DNA of 64,000 nucleotides, taken from NCBI RefSeq assembly GCF_007066085.1, contig NZ_CP041405.1, positions 4,047,001 through 4,111,000 on the forward strand, given 5' to 3'. Shown one piece after another: positions 7,721 through 20,157 of the stretch (its first letter is position 1; each line of letters begins with the position of its first letter). Made by a program: the position numbers and the translations under genes. This stretch comes from Paenibacillus thiaminolyticus. GTDB lineage: Bacteria; Bacillota; Bacilli; Paenibacillales; Paenibacillaceae. The notes beneath the pieces were generated by a model. The model was not told the origin of the DNA. It saw nothing but the letters and a program-made list of their open reading frames with translations, and did not search any database.

Positions 7721-9640
7721 ATGCTGACAGATAAGTATCGTCCGGACGTGATCAGATCGGCGCTAGCTCCAATCCCTGTCTATGAACCGGTACCGGCCGC
7801 TGCGCGGCGGGACGCTTGGGTGGCGTTGGACGATGGAGTCCGGTCGTTCTGGATTCGCGAGGCAGAGGCTTGTCTCGGCATGGAGTGGCCAGCGCTGCCA
7901 GCCACCTTGTATATGGATTATGTCCGGACGGGGAACCGGACCCGGTACCAGGAGCCCTATTTCGCGCGCCGCAAGGCATTGGCCCGTCTCGTACTGGCCG
8001 AATGCATGGAATATGAGGGGCGCTTCCTGGATGATATCGTGAACGGTATCTGGGCGATGTGCGAGGAGAGTACCTGGTGCTGGCCGGCTCATCTCAACGG
8101 GGTCAGCCGCGTGAAGAGCAAATCGCTTCCCGATATCGATCGGCCGGTCATCGATCTCGGCGCCGGAGAGACGGCAGCCATGCTGGCTTGGTCGTACTAT
8201 GTGCTCCGAGATGCGCTGGATGACCATTGTCCCCCGCTGGGCAAGCGCCTTCGCCGGGAACTGCAGACGCGCATCCTCGATTCGTACGAGCGGGAGGACG
8301 GCTACTGGTGGATGTCGTTCCAGCCGGATCTCCTCATCAACAACTGGAATCCATGGTGCAATGCCAACTGCCTGTCCGTGCTGCTGCTCGCCGAGGAGAA
8401 GGCGGAGCGCCGTGCTGCGCTCGTCCACAAGGCGCTTCGCAGCCTCGACCGGTTCATCGCTTCCTATGAAGAGGATGGCGGGTGTGATGAAGGGCCTGCT
8501 TATTGGGTGCGGGCCGCCGCTTCGCTGTATGATGCCCTGCAGCTCCTGCATGGCGCCACGGACGGTGCGATTGATGTATTCCATGAGCCGAAAATCCGGA
8601 ATATGGCCGCTTATATTCTCCATATGCATATCGGCGGGGATGCGTATGTCAACTTCGCCGATTCGGCGGCGAGAATCACCGTGCCTGCCGGCCTGATCGC
8701 CCGCTTCGGCCAGGCGGTCGGAGATGCCCGGCTGGAGGCCTTCGGGCGGCATGTCTACCGCCGGCAGGGAGGGCATCGCTATTGGGAGGGCGAGGAGATT
8801 CCAAGCCTGCAGCGGATGCTCTTCGACCTGTTCGCGCTTCCGGATATGGAAGGGCCTGCGGCGGAGCCTCCGGCGCTGCCGCTCGACCGCTGGATGCCGG
8901 GCGTGGAAGTGATGGTGGCGCGGGAGCGGGGCGACGGCCGCGGCTGGTTCCTGGCCGCGAAGGGCGGCCATAACGACGAGAGCCACAACCATAATGACAT
9001 CGGCAGCTTCATCGTCTATGCCGATCAATGCCCGTTGTGGATCGACGCTGGCGTCGGCACCTACACGGCGAAGACGTTCAGCCCGGAACGGTATTCGATC
9101 TGGACGATGCAGTCCGGATATCACAACGTCCCGACGGTGAACGGGGCAGAGCAAGCGCCTGGGCGCACTTTCCGGTCGGGTGAAGTCCGTCATGAAGCGG
9201 AAGACGGCCTATCGCGCCTGACGGTTGACATTGCCCCGGCCTATCCTGCCGCGTCCGGCATTTGCCAATGGACACGTACCTTCACGCTGCTGCGGGAGAA
9301 GCCAGGGGGGAGCGGGCAAGGCGAGGGTGGATCCGCTTCCCGCATCATTGTAGAAGAGACGGTGCAGCTGGAGGCGCCGAGCAGCGACGTGGCGCTGAAC
9401 TGGATGTGCGTCTATGAGCCGCGCTTCGAGTCCGGCCGGATAGTTTTGGTCGACGAAGCCGGGGCCCCGAAGGCCTGCATGTCGTATGACGAGACGCTGT
9501 GGAATACCCGGGTGGAGCTGATCGAGCTGGAGGACGAGCGGCTATGTGGCGCATGGGGCGGCACGATCTATCGGGTACGCCTGACGGCAAAGCGGCCGAT
9601 TCATGAGGACAGCTGGCGGTTTGTGTTCGATAGGCAGTAG
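7721..9640 (+). CDS. Heparinase II/III-like polysaccharide lyase or hydrolase
   Basis: 639 residues, without an obvious signal peptide, so it probably acts on imported oligosaccharides. An alpha/alpha-toroid-like N-terminal half (WWMSFQPDLLINNWNPWCN, DEGPAYW) is followed by the Hepar_II_III beta-domain signature from about residue 417 (HNDESHNHNDIGSF), which holds the catalytic His/Asn cluster, and then WIDAGVGTYTAKTFSPERYSIWTMQSGYHN. AAAGGAGG precedes the ATG. Together with the importer and the membrane AraC sensor it forms a uronic-acid polysaccharide utilisation locus. The exact substrate cannot be read from sequence. Confidence 0.88.
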   Translation: MLTDKYRPDVIRSALAPIPVYEPVPAAARRDAWVALDDGVRSFWIREAEACLGMEWPALPATLYMDYVRTGNRTRYQEPYFARRKALARLVLAECMEYEGRFLDDIVNGIWAMCEESTWCWPAHLNGVSRVKSKSLPDIDRPVIDLGAGETAAMLAWSYYVLRDALDDHCPPLGKRLRRELQTRILDSYEREDGYWWMSFQPDLLINNWNPWCNANCLSVLLLAEEKAERRAALVHKALRSLDRFIASYEEDGGCDEGPAYWVRAAASLYDALQLLHGATDGAIDVFHEPKIRNMAAYILHMHIGGDAYVNFADSAARITVPAGLIARFGQAVGDARLEAFGRHVYRRQGGHRYWEGEEIPSLQRMLFDLFALPDMEGPAAEPPALPLDRWMPGVEVMVARERGDGRGWFLAAKGGHNDESHNHNDIGSFIVYADQCPLWIDAGVGTYTAKTFSPERYSIWTMQSGYHNVPTVNGAEQAPGRTFRSGEVRHEAEDGLSRLTVDIAPAYPAASGICQWTRTFTLLREKPGGSGQGEGGSASRIIVEETVQLEAPSSDVALNWMCVYEPRFESGRIVLVDEAGAPKACMSYDETLWNTRVELIELEDERLCGAWGGTIYRVRLTAKRPIHEDSWRFVFDRQ

Positions 9641-9711
9641 GCCGGAGAAACGGGGCTGCATGCAAGAGAAGCCGGATCCAGTGAAGGAATTCGGCCCGGA
9701 GATCTAAAAAA

Positions 9712-9740
9712 AGACGGCCGCTTGGCCGTCTCTCTTTTTA
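9712..9740. terminator. Bidirectional terminator
   Basis: AGACGGCC (9712-9719), loop GCTT, GGCCGTCT (9724-9731), with an A-run before and CTCTTTTT after. It closes the heparinase-like gene on the plus strand and may stop minus-strand transcription leaving the tRNA. Confidence 0.85.
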
Positions 9741-9869
9741 CAGCAAAAACGAAAAAACATCCGTCCCCGGCTCCCTATGCGGAAGGAGCGGTTCGAGATG
9801 TTCTGAATGTCTGTAGGCTATTCGTTAAAATATGTCGCTTCATATCAAAGGCATCATCAAGATGCTTAT

Positions 9870-9944
9870 TGGCGCGCCCGCAAGGAATCGAACCTTGATC
9901 TCAGGCTCCGGAGGCCTACGTCATATCCATTGGACCACGGGCGC
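9870..9944 (-). tRNA. tRNA-Arg (anticodon CCG)
   Basis: The minus strand folds as a complete cloverleaf of 75 nt with encoded CCA. The acceptor pairs GCGCCCG with CGGGCGC, the discriminator is G, and the T-loop reads GGTTCGATTCC. The anticodon loop is CTCCGGA, giving CCG, which reads the Arg codon CGG. The remaining DNA from 9641 to 10057 holds only the terminator at 9712. Confidence 0.95.
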
Positions 9945-10057
9945 ACAATCAGAAGACGCAAAATTTATTATAGTGGATAGGCCACCGGAATGCAAGAGTA
10001 AAATAAATGAAATGAATAAGACCCGATAAAGACGGGCAGCGAACACCAGAACTACGC

Positions 10058-10372
10058 TCAGGTTGTCAGGCGGAGTCCGATAATACCGACGACGATCAAC
10101 GCCAGGAAAAAGAATTGCTTCCGGGTATAGTGCTCCTTGAACCAGAACAAGCTGACGAGCGTAATCCCGACGGCACCGACACCGGCCCAGACCGCATACG
10201 CGACCCCGGCAGGGATGACGCTCATCGCGTGGGTCAGCAAATAAATGGAGGCGACGAGCCCGAGCGTGATAATGACAAGCGGCGTCTTCTTCTTGAAGCC
10301 ATAAGCATACTTCATGGCGACGACCGAAATGATCTCCTCCAGACCGGACAAGATTAAATAAAACCAGGCCAT
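10058..10372 (-). CDS. Small multidrug resistance (SMR) transporter subunit, YkkD-like
   Basis: 104 residues with four membrane helices. The essential Glu is in helix 1 (LILSGLEEIISVVAMKYA), and the helix 3 motif GVAYAVWAGVGAVG is typical of the family. Its start overlaps the stop of the upstream SMR gene (TAATG), so the two subunits are co-translated and probably assemble as a heterodimer like YkkCD or EbrAB. Known substrates of such pairs are guanidinium compounds or quaternary ammonium drugs; which applies here is not shown by the sequence. Confidence 0.92.
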   Translation of the reverse strand: MAWFYLILSGLEEIISVVAMKYAYGFKKKTPLVIITLGLVASIYLLTHAMSVIPAGVAYAVWAGVGAVGITLVSLFWFKEHYTRKQFFFLALIVVGIIGLRLTT

Positions 10373-10716
10373 TAGGACTCACTCCCTTCACGGTTCCCGC
10401 ACTCCTCGCGGTTCGGGGTCGACAGCTTCATGCCGATAATGCCGGTCAGCAGCACGAGCAGGAACGTTATTTGCAACCCGTTGAACGCTTCACCCAGATA
10501 GATGCTGGCCACATAGGTGCCGATCGTGCCGATGCCGACGAACACGGTATATGCGATAGCGACGTTCAGCCTCCGATAGGATTGGATAAGCAATAGGTAG
10601 CTGACTGTAATGAGTATGATAACGCCGATCCATTCCCATGTCGTTGATGCGTACTTCAGGCCGGAAGCCCACACAATCTCCATTAAGGCGGCGACAAGCA
10701 CAAGCAGCCAAGCCAT
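10372..10716 (-). CDS. SMR transporter subunit, YkkC/SugE-like
   Basis: 114 residues and four helices. The helix 1 motif MEIVWASGLKYA (conserved Glu13) resembles the SugE/Gdx guanidinium exporters, and IAYTVFVGIGTIGTYVAS is the helix 3 signature. The start at 10716 is chosen because AGGAGGTTTTATT precedes it; the longer frame to 10836 has no SD. It is the first gene of the pair and overlaps its partner by one base. A polar tail (STPNREECGNREGSES) extends past helix 4. Confidence 0.92.
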   Translation of the reverse strand: MAWLLVLVAALMEIVWASGLKYASTTWEWIGVIILITVSYLLLIQSYRRLNVAIAYTVFVGIGTIGTYVASIYLGEAFNGLQITFLLVLLTGIIGMKLSTPNREECGNREGSES

Positions 10717-10900
10717 AATAAAACCTCCTCTTGTCTTACAATGCCAATGCAGCAGGACATTCATGCGTGAGAATGGTGTGCTGCACGGAACGCGTGATGA
10801 TGTAACATAATTCTTCTTCCCGGCGGCGCGGTTCATCCAGCCAGCGAATCAAGGATGTGCTTTGCACGCCAGACGAAGTAATGATTGGCCGGAAAACAGG

Positions 10901-10915
10901 ATGACTGACTGTCAT
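10901..10915. promoter_or_regulatory. Inverted repeat upstream of the SMR pair
   Basis: ATGAC-TGACT-GTCAT is a perfect inverted repeat 185 bp before the SMR start, a plausible TetR-type operator. No regulator gene is adjacent. The rest of 10717-11112 shows no gene and none of the conserved blocks of a guanidine-I riboswitch. Confidence 0.35.
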
Positions 10916-11112
10916 TCATTTTACACCACCATTGATTTTTCGTAAAGGCCATTCCCGAATCTATGCGGTTTCCCGGCCGAAGCCGGACTCTTACCTTGTC
11001 CAAAAAGAGCTATATATGGGTAAGGATACGATAGCGGAGATATAATCAGCCGTCTGCTGGGCAATACAATGAATAAGTTATTCTTTCCTTGCCCATTATA
11101 GAGGCGGGATAC

Positions 11113-11183
11113 TTGCAAGTTGCTCGATTATTCGCTAGAATAATGGTGGGACACAAATCGTTGCGATGGGACGTTTTTGGTCC
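11113..11183 (+). promoter_or_regulatory. cggR-gapA promoter with CggR operator
   Basis: The -35 TTGCAA (11113-11118) and -10 TAGAAT (11136-11141) are separated by 17 bp. Just downstream lie direct repeats TGGGAC at 11147 and 11167, and TGGTCC at 11178-11183. This layout resembles the B. subtilis CggR operator (CGGGAC-n6-TGTCC twice), with a 20-bp rather than 21-bp period. CggR bound here would block elongation from the promoter until fructose-1,6-bisphosphate rises. Confidence 0.85.
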
Positions 11184-11215
11184 AATGGTTGGTTACGGAG
11201 CAGGAGTGGAGAGAA

Positions 11216-12271
11216 ATGCGTGATTGGTTACAATTACAGAAGCGACTGCTGCCCGAACTCATCGAACTGTTGAAGAAGCGTTACACCATCCTGCATCAGA
11301 TCATGTTGTCCGACTGTATTGGCAGGAGGACGCTCGCGACGTCATTGCAGATGACCGAGCGCGTGCTGCGGGCGGAGACGGACCTGCTGAAGGCGCAGGG
11401 CCTGATCGAGATCGACAGCATGGGCATGCGCATCAGCGAGGAAGGCAGGCAGCTTGTCCGCCAGTTGGAGCCCTTGATGGGCGAACTGCTCGGCATGCGC
11501 CATCTGGAGGAGAGCATCCGTCAGGCCTTCGGACTGACTCAGGTCATCGTCGTGCCTGGCGATTCGGATGTGTCGCCTGCCGTGAAGGATGAATTGGGCA
11601 CGGCAGTATGCAGCGCTCTCAGCAGCGTCATGGGCAAGGAAGATGTTGTCGCGGTGACCGGCGGCTCCACATTGGCTGCGGTGGCAGATCAATTGACGAG
11701 CGCCACACCATGGAAGGGCAACTGGTTCGTACCGGCCCGAGGGGGATTGGGAGAGAGTCTGGAATACCAGGCGAATACGATTGCCTCGACGATGGCTAAG
11801 CGCGTAGGAGCTCAATACCGACTGCTTCATGTACCCGATCAATTGAGCGAAGAAGCGTACCAATCGTTGAAGCAAGAGCCCAATATTCAGGAGATTCTGC
11901 GGGTTATCCGGCAAGCGCGCATCGTCGTGCACGGCATCGGAGACGCCCAAGTGATGGCTGCGCGCCGGAAGGTAGACGAAGCCACACGGGAAGAATTGAA
12001 GCGCAAGAGAGCTGTCGCCGAAGCGCTAGGGTATTACTTCGACCGGGATGGCCGCGTCGTACATACGATGTTGTCTCTGGGCTTGCGCCTGGAGGACATT
12101 ACGCGTACCGAAGTGGTAATCGCCGTCGCAGGCGGGAAGAGCAAGGGCGAAGCCATTGCAGCCGTGCTGCGCCACGGGCATGAAGACATTCTGGTCATTG
12201 ATGAAGCGGCAGCGGTTGAAGTATTGAAGCATAGTGGTCTCGATGTGCCTACGGGCCGTCTTGAGCAATAA
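11216..12271 (+). CDS. cggR: Central glycolytic genes regulator (SorC family)
   Basis: 351-residue repressor. The N-terminal winged helix (RYTILHQIMLSDCIGRRTLATSLQMTERVLRAE) is followed by a SorC-type phosphosugar-binding domain (VAVTGGSTLAAVADQL; VVHGIGDAQVMAARR; VAVAGGKSKGEAIAAVLR). Bound fructose-1,6-bisphosphate is the known inducer in B. subtilis. I use ATG 11216 because AGGAGTGGAGAGAA precedes it and because it aligns with known CggR N-termini; an in-frame TTG at 11177 would lie inside the operator. It precedes gapA by 34 bp. Confidence 0.95.
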   Translation: MRDWLQLQKRLLPELIELLKKRYTILHQIMLSDCIGRRTLATSLQMTERVLRAETDLLKAQGLIEIDSMGMRISEEGRQLVRQLEPLMGELLGMRHLEESIRQAFGLTQVIVVPGDSDVSPAVKDELGTAVCSALSSVMGKEDVVAVTGGSTLAAVADQLTSATPWKGNWFVPARGGLGESLEYQANTIASTMAKRVGAQYRLLHVPDQLSEEAYQSLKQEPNIQEILRVIRQARIVVHGIGDAQVMAARRKVDEATREELKRKRAVAEALGYYFDRDGRVVHTMLSLGLRLEDITRTEVVIAVAGGKSKGEAIAAVLRHGHEDILVIDEAAAVEVLKHSGLDVPTGRLEQ

Positions 12272-12287
12272 AAATCAATCTACTTAG

Positions 12288-13310
<1,023 letters not shown>

Positions 13311-13779
13311 TCGCATAGCATTGACAATCAAAGAGGAGTAACCGCAAAGGGCTCCTCTTTGATCCATGCATACGTGCGCGTACGGCATATCGAGAACCTG
13401 ACCGAATAGATACAAGTACGAATAGAGAAGCCGGGCATGAACGTACTGATCCGGCGCCGAACGATAGATAGAGACGCTCCTGCCGGGTCCAACCGTGGAC
13501 TGGGAGCAGGGCGGCAGGGCTGGAGAGAGCCCGTGAACGATTCCGTAAGGAATACGAACCGAACCGTACAAGATATAAAATAGATAGAGCCCGATTAGAC
13601 TTAGAAAGAGCGGCAACAAAAGATATAGAGAACAAATACAGAACGAATAGAGAGCGAATACAGAGCGAAGCTGCCGCGGCAGCACCGCATACCGGACAGA
13701 GAACAGAACCGTATGGAGCCGATGAACGCAAGCTTCTCGAAGAGAGGCCCGTTCATGCGAGTGATAGGAGGAACGCGAG
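13311..13779 (+). other. Long gapA-pgk intergenic region with stem-loop and purine-rich stretch
   Basis: 469 bp without a gene. A 12-bp perfect stem, ATCAAAGAGGAG pairing with CTCCTCTTTGAT, starts at about 13327. It lacks a T-run, so processing or attenuation is more likely than full termination. From about 13400 the plus strand is rich in GA/GAA words (AATAGAGA, GAACAGAA, GATAGAGC). A perfect palindrome GCTGCCGCGGCAGC lies at 13670-13683 and a TGAACG...CGTTCA hairpin just before the pgk ribosome site. Confidence 0.6.
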
Positions 13780-14961
13780 ATGAACAAGAAAAGCGTGCGT
13801 GACATCGACGTAAAAGGCAAGCGCGTATTTGTGCGGGTAGACTTCAACGTGCCGTTGGAAGACGGCAAGATTACCGATGATACCCGGATTCGCGAGACAT
13901 TGCCTACGATTCAGTATTTGGCCGAGCAAGGCGCCAAGATTATTTTGGCGAGCCACCTGGGACGTCCGAAAGGCGAGGTGGTCGAGTCGATGCGCCTGAC
14001 GCCTGCGGCGAACCGCCTGAGCGAGCTGCTCGGCAAGCCGGTCAAGAAGCTGGACGAATCGATCGGCGAGCAAGTGCAAGCGGAGATCAACCGCATGAAC
14101 GACGGCGACATTGTCGTATTGGAGAACGTCCGCTTCCACAAAGGCGAAGAGAAGAACGATCCGGAACTGGCGAAGGCGTTCGCAGCGCTTGCGGACGTGT
14201 ATGTGAACGACGCTTTCGGTGCAGCGCACCGGGCGCATGCTTCGACCGAAGGCATCGCGCATCATCTGCCAGCCGTATCCGGTCTGCTGATGGAGAAGGA
14301 ATTGTCGGTGTTGGGCAAAGCGTTGTCCAATCCGGAACGTCCGTTCACTTCGATTATCGGCGGCTCCAAAGTCAAAGACAAAATCGACGTCATCAACAAA
14401 ATGCTGGAAATCTCGGACAACGTCATTATCGGCGGAGGTCTGGCTTACACATTCTTCAAGGCGCAAGGCTACGAGATTGGCCAATCGCTGTGCGACAACG
14501 AGAAGCTGGATGTCGCGCTTGGCTTCATCGAGAAGGCGAAGCAGCTCGGCAAGAATTTCTACCTGCCGGTCGATATCGTCGTATCGGATGATTTCAGCGC
14601 CGATGCCAACACGAAGATCGTCGCTATCGACGAGATCCCGGCGGATTGGGAAGGTATCGACATCGGACCGAAGACGCGTGAGATCTATGCGGATGTCATC
14701 AAGAACTCCAAGTTGATCGTATGGAACGGACCAATGGGCGTGTTCGAGATTGAACCGTTCTCTCACGGAACGCGCGCGGTCGCTCAGGCTTGCGCAGAGA
14801 CCGAAGGATATACGGTCATCGGCGGCGGCGACTCCGCGGCAGCGGTAGAGAAGTTCCATCTGAAAGACAAGATGGATCATATCTCGACTGGCGGCGGCGC
14901 GTCCCTCGAATTCATGGAAGGCAAGCAGTTGCCTGGCGTAGTGGCATTGAACGATAAGTAA
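13780..14961 (+). CDS. pgk: Phosphoglycerate kinase
   Basis: 393 residues. It transfers the acyl phosphate of 1,3-bisphosphoglycerate to ADP in lower glycolysis. The N-terminal substrate motif [33 protein letters not shown], and the C-terminal nucleotide site [17 protein letters not shown] with [12 protein letters not shown] are all present, so both Rossmann-like domains are complete. The start is ATG after AGGAGGAACGCGAG. It is first in a tight pgk-tpiA-gpmI-eno run transcribed with cggR-gapA or from an internal promoter in the upstream gap. Confidence 0.98.
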   Translation: MNKKSVRDIDVKGKRVFVRVDFNVPLEDGKITDDTRIRETLPTIQYLAEQGAKIILASHLGRPKGEVVESMRLTPAANRLSELLGKPVKKLDESIGEQVQAEINRMNDGDIVVLENVRFHKGEEKNDPELAKAFAALADVYVNDAFGAAHRAHASTEGIAHHLPAVSGLLMEKELSVLGKALSNPERPFTSIIGGSKVKDKIDVINKMLEISDNVIIGGGLAYTFFKAQGYEIGQSLCDNEKLDVALGFIEKAKQLGKNFYLPVDIVVSDDFSADANTKIVAIDEIPADWEGIDIGPKTREIYADVIKNSKLIVWNGPMGVFEIEPFSHGTRAVAQACAETEGYTVIGGGDSAAAVEKFHLKDKMDHISTGGGASLEFMEGKQLPGVVALNDK

Positions 14962-15015
14962 GGAAGTGAAGCGGCAGCGGCGATCCCGCCGCTTCTGCTG
15001 TGCAGAAGGAGTTGA

Positions 15016-15774
<759 letters not shown>

Positions 15775-15775
15775 G

Positions 15776-17317
15776 ATGTCTGCACCTAGACCTGTAGCTC
15801 TGATTATTATGGACGGCTTCGGACTGCGCAACGTGACGGAAGGCAATGCAGTCGCGCAGGCGAAGAAGCCGAATTACGATCGTTATATGAATACGTACCC
15901 GCATACGACCCTAACCGCCTGCGGTGAAGCGGTCGGTCTGCCGGAAGGCCAGATGGGCAACTCCGAAGTGGGCCATCTGAACATCGGTGCAGGCCGTATC
16001 GTCTATCAAGATCTGACCCGGATTACGAAATCGATTCGCGAAGGGGAGTTCTTCGAGAACGAGACGCTGCTCGGGGCCGTCAATCATGCGAAAGCGAACG
16101 ATACCGCGCTTCATCTGTACGGCCTGCTGTCGGACGGCGGCGTGCACAGTCATATCAACCATACGCTCGCTATGCTGGAAATGGCTGCGAAGGCCGGCTT
16201 GACGAAGGTCTATGTTCATGCCTTCCTCGATGGCCGCGACGTCGCGCCGGACAGTGCGATCGGTTATATCGAGCGCCTGCAGGCCAAAATCGACGAGCTT
16301 GGCGTCGGCCGCATCGCAACGGTGCAAGGCCGTTACTATGCGATGGACCGCGACAAGCGCTGGGAGCGGACGGAGAAGTCGTACCGTGCGATGGTATACG
16401 GCGACGGGCCGAGATACCGCGATCCGCTGCAAGCGGTGAAGGAATCGTACGAGCAGTCGGTATTTGACGAATTCGTCATGCCGACGGTTATCGTCGACGA
16501 GAACAATGAACCGGTCGGCCTCGTGCGCGACAACGACGCGGTCGTGTTCTCGAACTTCCGTCCGGACCGGGCGATTCAATTGTCTCAGGTGTTCACGAAC
16601 GAGGATTTCCGCGGCTTCGACCGGGGAGACCAATGCCCGAAAAACCTGTACTTCGTCTGCTTGACGTTGTTCGCGGAGACCGTCGGGGGATTCGTGGCGT
16701 ACAAGCCGAAGGAGCTTGATAACACGCTTGGCGAAGTGCTTGTCCAGCAGGGCAAGAAGCAGCTTCGCATCGCCGAGACGGAGAAGTATCCGCACGTGAC
16801 GTTCTTCTTCAGCGGCGGCCGCGACGTCGAGCTTCCGGGCGAGAAGCGCGTTCTGATCGCTTCGCCTAAGGTCGCGACCTACGACCTGAAGCCGGAAATG
16901 AGCGCGTATGAGGTGGCGGAAGCGGCTGTGCGCGAGATTGAATCGGATGTGCATGACACGATCATTCTCAACTTCGCCAACCCGGACATGGTCGGGCACA
17001 GCGGCAAGCTGGAGCCAACGATCAAGGCGGTCGAGGCGACGGATGAATGCATGGGCCGCGTCGTCGAAGCGGTACTGGCTAAGGGCGGTGTCTGCCTCAT
17101 TACGGCGGATCACGGCAATGCCGATATGGTGTTCGACGAAGAAGGCCGTCCATTCACGGCGCATACGACGAATCCGGTGCCGTTCATCGTCACCGCGAAG
17201 GACGTCGAGCTGCGCGAAGGCGGCATCCTGGCCGACATCGCGCCGACGATTCTCGATCTGATGCAGCTGCCGAAGCCGGAAGAAATGACTGGGACTTCGT
17301 TAATTGACAAGAAATAA
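15776..17317 (+). CDS. gpmI: 2,3-bisphosphoglycerate-independent phosphoglycerate mutase
   Basis: 513 residues, a Mn-dependent alkaline-phosphatase-fold enzyme that converts 3-phosphoglycerate to 2-phosphoglycerate. LIIMDGFGL holds the first metal Asp, [10 protein letters not shown] the phosphoserine nucleophile (Ser63), and [12 protein letters not shown] and [15 protein letters not shown] the remaining metal ligands. The length matches the family. The SD lies inside the 3' end of tpiA. In Bacillus this enzyme is pH-sensitive through its Mn sites and is essential for sporulation; that is family knowledge, not seen here. Confidence 0.98.
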   Translation: MSAPRPVALIIMDGFGLRNVTEGNAVAQAKKPNYDRYMNTYPHTTLTACGEAVGLPEGQMGNSEVGHLNIGAGRIVYQDLTRITKSIREGEFFENETLLGAVNHAKANDTALHLYGLLSDGGVHSHINHTLAMLEMAAKAGLTKVYVHAFLDGRDVAPDSAIGYIERLQAKIDELGVGRIATVQGRYYAMDRDKRWERTEKSYRAMVYGDGPRYRDPLQAVKESYEQSVFDEFVMPTVIVDENNEPVGLVRDNDAVVFSNFRPDRAIQLSQVFTNEDFRGFDRGDQCPKNLYFVCLTLFAETVGGFVAYKPKELDNTLGEVLVQQGKKQLRIAETEKYPHVTFFFSGGRDVELPGEKRVLIASPKVATYDLKPEMSAYEVAEAAVREIESDVHDTIILNFANPDMVGHSGKLEPTIKAVEATDECMGRVVEAVLAKGGVCLITADHGNADMVFDEEGRPFTAHTTNPVPFIVTAKDVELREGGILADIAPTILDLMQLPKPEEMTGTSLIDKK

Positions 17318-17358
17318 TCAATACAGCTATTGTGAAAGCTAAGAAGATGAATGAATGA

Positions 17359-18663
<1,305 letters not shown>

Positions 18664-18695
18664 GACGAGCCGAAACAAACGGTACGTCTAAGCGA

Positions 18696-18724
18696 GCCGG
18701 ACTCCTGAGGGGTCCGGTTTTTTA
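18696..18724 (+). terminator. Terminator of the glycolytic operon
   Basis: CCGGAC and GTCCGG arms around TCCTGAGGG, followed by TTTTTT, 33 bp after the eno stop. Confidence 0.9.
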
Positions 18725-18850
18725 TTGTGAATTAAGGGGTAAAGCCGCCCGAAATGATAGGGTGCTGCTCTTGATTCTGCTCTAAAGTTGTCCTAAAAAA
18801 CGAAAGTTCAGGCATAAGCTGGACCTGGGTCTAGTTTTTCCATTTGCCTC

Positions 18851-18880
18851 TTGCGGTGAGGGTTGCGGTCTGGATATAAT
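18851..18880 (+). promoter_or_regulatory. Promoter of the padR operon
   Basis: -35 TTGCGG (18851-18856) and -10 TATAAT (18875-18880) with an 18-bp spacer. AT-rich DNA with TTCA/TGAA repeats at 18895-18915 lies between this and the padR start and could hold the PadR operator. Confidence 0.6.
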
Positions 18881-18972
18881 GTATATCAGCTACTATTCAA
18901 TGAACAATACTGAATGTTGATTATAACATAGAGTAGTGCCAGAGTATTGCGATATAAGGCAGGTGGACGATA

Positions 18973-19362
18973 TTGAAGGAAATTATTCAGTTCAAAAAAG
19001 GCGTGCTCGGCTTGTGCGTGATGGTGCTGATCAATCAGCGCGATCGGTACGGCTTCGAGCTCGCGCAGCAAATATCGAAGCATGTAGAGGTAGCGGAAGG
19101 GGCGCTCTACCCCGTACTTCGCCGCATGGTCGCGGATGGGCACTGCACGACCTACCTGCAGGAGTCCACGGAAGGACCGCCGCGCAAATATTATAAGCTG
19201 ACCCCTGCCGGCAAGGCGTACATGATGGAGCTGGTCAGCGAATGGGAGAAGTTCGTCGACGGCGTGCAAAGGCTATTGGACACGGCTGCCGATGGAGACC
19301 AGGAGCCGGATAACGAAGACAACGGCGAGGCCGTTCGCGCAGAGGCGGAAGGGAATGTTTGA
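18973..19362 (+). CDS. PadR-family transcriptional regulator
   Basis: 129 residues. The winged-helix region VLGLCVMVLINQRDRYGFELAQQISKHVEVAEGALYPVLRRM is the PadR signature and ESTEGPPRKYYKLTPAGKAYM the wing; an acidic C-terminal tail follows. TTG is the best start (AGGTGG six bases before). It heads an operon with a HAAS-domain membrane protein and a DUF4097 protein. In Firmicutes this three-gene set is a recurring unit in which PadR represses its own operon, often in response to envelope stress or membrane-active drugs. Confidence 0.93.
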   Translation: MKEIIQFKKGVLGLCVMVLINQRDRYGFELAQQISKHVEVAEGALYPVLRRMVADGHCTTYLQESTEGPPRKYYKLTPAGKAYMMELVSEWEKFVDGVQRLLDTAADGDQEPDNEDNGEAVRAEAEGNV

Positions 19363-19413
19363 TTGTTTCGGTCTAAGAAGGTAGAACATTTTTGATTGCA
19401 GGGGTGAGAAAGA

Positions 19414-20157
19414 GTGCATAAAGAGTATTTTTTATTAAAGCTGAAGTATGGATTGATGTCGCTCCCGGCTGAAGATAGAGATGAGATTTTAGCGGAATAC
19501 AGCGCCCATTTCGCATTCGGCGAGCAGCAAGGGCGGACGGAAGAAGAGATTGCGAGGGAACTCGGCGATCCGGAAGAACTGGCGGTCGAGCTGCTGGGTG
19601 CCCGGGATGAGGAGGACTCTGGAGGGAACGAAGGCTTGGCAGACCAGCCTGCGGGCTTCTACCGGCCTGATATGCACTGGGGTCCGGACATGCAGGGGGC
19701 AGGCTACGGCCCGCATGGCGGGCAGCATGATGTGCCGCATGGAACACCGCACGGAACGTCACACGGGACACCGCACGGAACGCCGCATGGAACACCGCCT
19801 ATGCCGCCGCCGATGTATGATATGCCTTACAGGGACGGGTATGGCCCTCCACCGAGAAGCGCGATCAGCATTATCGGCGCTATCTTCTCTTGTTTTTTCG
19901 CGGTTCCGCTGCTTATCGCCGGATGGGGATTATGCGTTAGCCTGGCTTGCGCTGCATTCGTTCTGTTGATTGCTCCGCTGCTGTATTTGTTGAAGCTGGC
20001 CTTCGGGGGAACCTTCTACGGAGCGGAAATGTCCATCATGTTCATCATGTTCGGCATCGGGATTTTCATGATTCAGGGCATTGGTATGTTGTTCCGCGCC
20101 TATGGCCGCCTGAATCGAATTTATTTCCAATGGGTTGCAGGAAGGGAGAGAAGATAG
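19414..20157 (+). CDS. HAAS signalling-domain (DUF1700) membrane protein with His-rich repeats
   Basis: 247 residues. The N-terminal HAAS domain (YFLLKLKYGLMSLPAEDRDEILAEYSAHFAFG...EEEIARELGDPEELAVELLG) is characteristic. A low-complexity linker of repeated PHGT units (about residues 100-130) and a proline-rich segment follow, then three or four membrane helices from about residue 150. GTG is the start, with GGGGTGAG upstream. It lies between padR and the DUF4097 gene, to which it is directly joined (TAG-ATG). Probably a membrane sensor or adaptor; the His repeats could bind metal, but that is inference. Confidence 0.85.
   Translation: MHKEYFLLKLKYGLMSLPAEDRDEILAEYSAHFAFGEQQGRTEEEIARELGDPEELAVELLGARDEEDSGGNEGLADQPAGFYRPDMHWGPDMQGAGYGPHGGQHDVPHGTPHGTSHGTPHGTPHGTPPMPPPMYDMPYRDGYGPPPRSAISIIGAIFSCFFAVPLLIAGWGLCVSLACAAFVLLIAPLLYLLKLAFGGTFYGAEMSIMFIMFGIGIFMIQGIGMLFRAYGRLNRIYFQWVAGRERR

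Noticed and set aside
10717..10920. Possible guanidine riboswitch upstream of the SMR pair
   Set aside because: None of the conserved guanidine-I blocks or paired ACGR loops could be found by eye.
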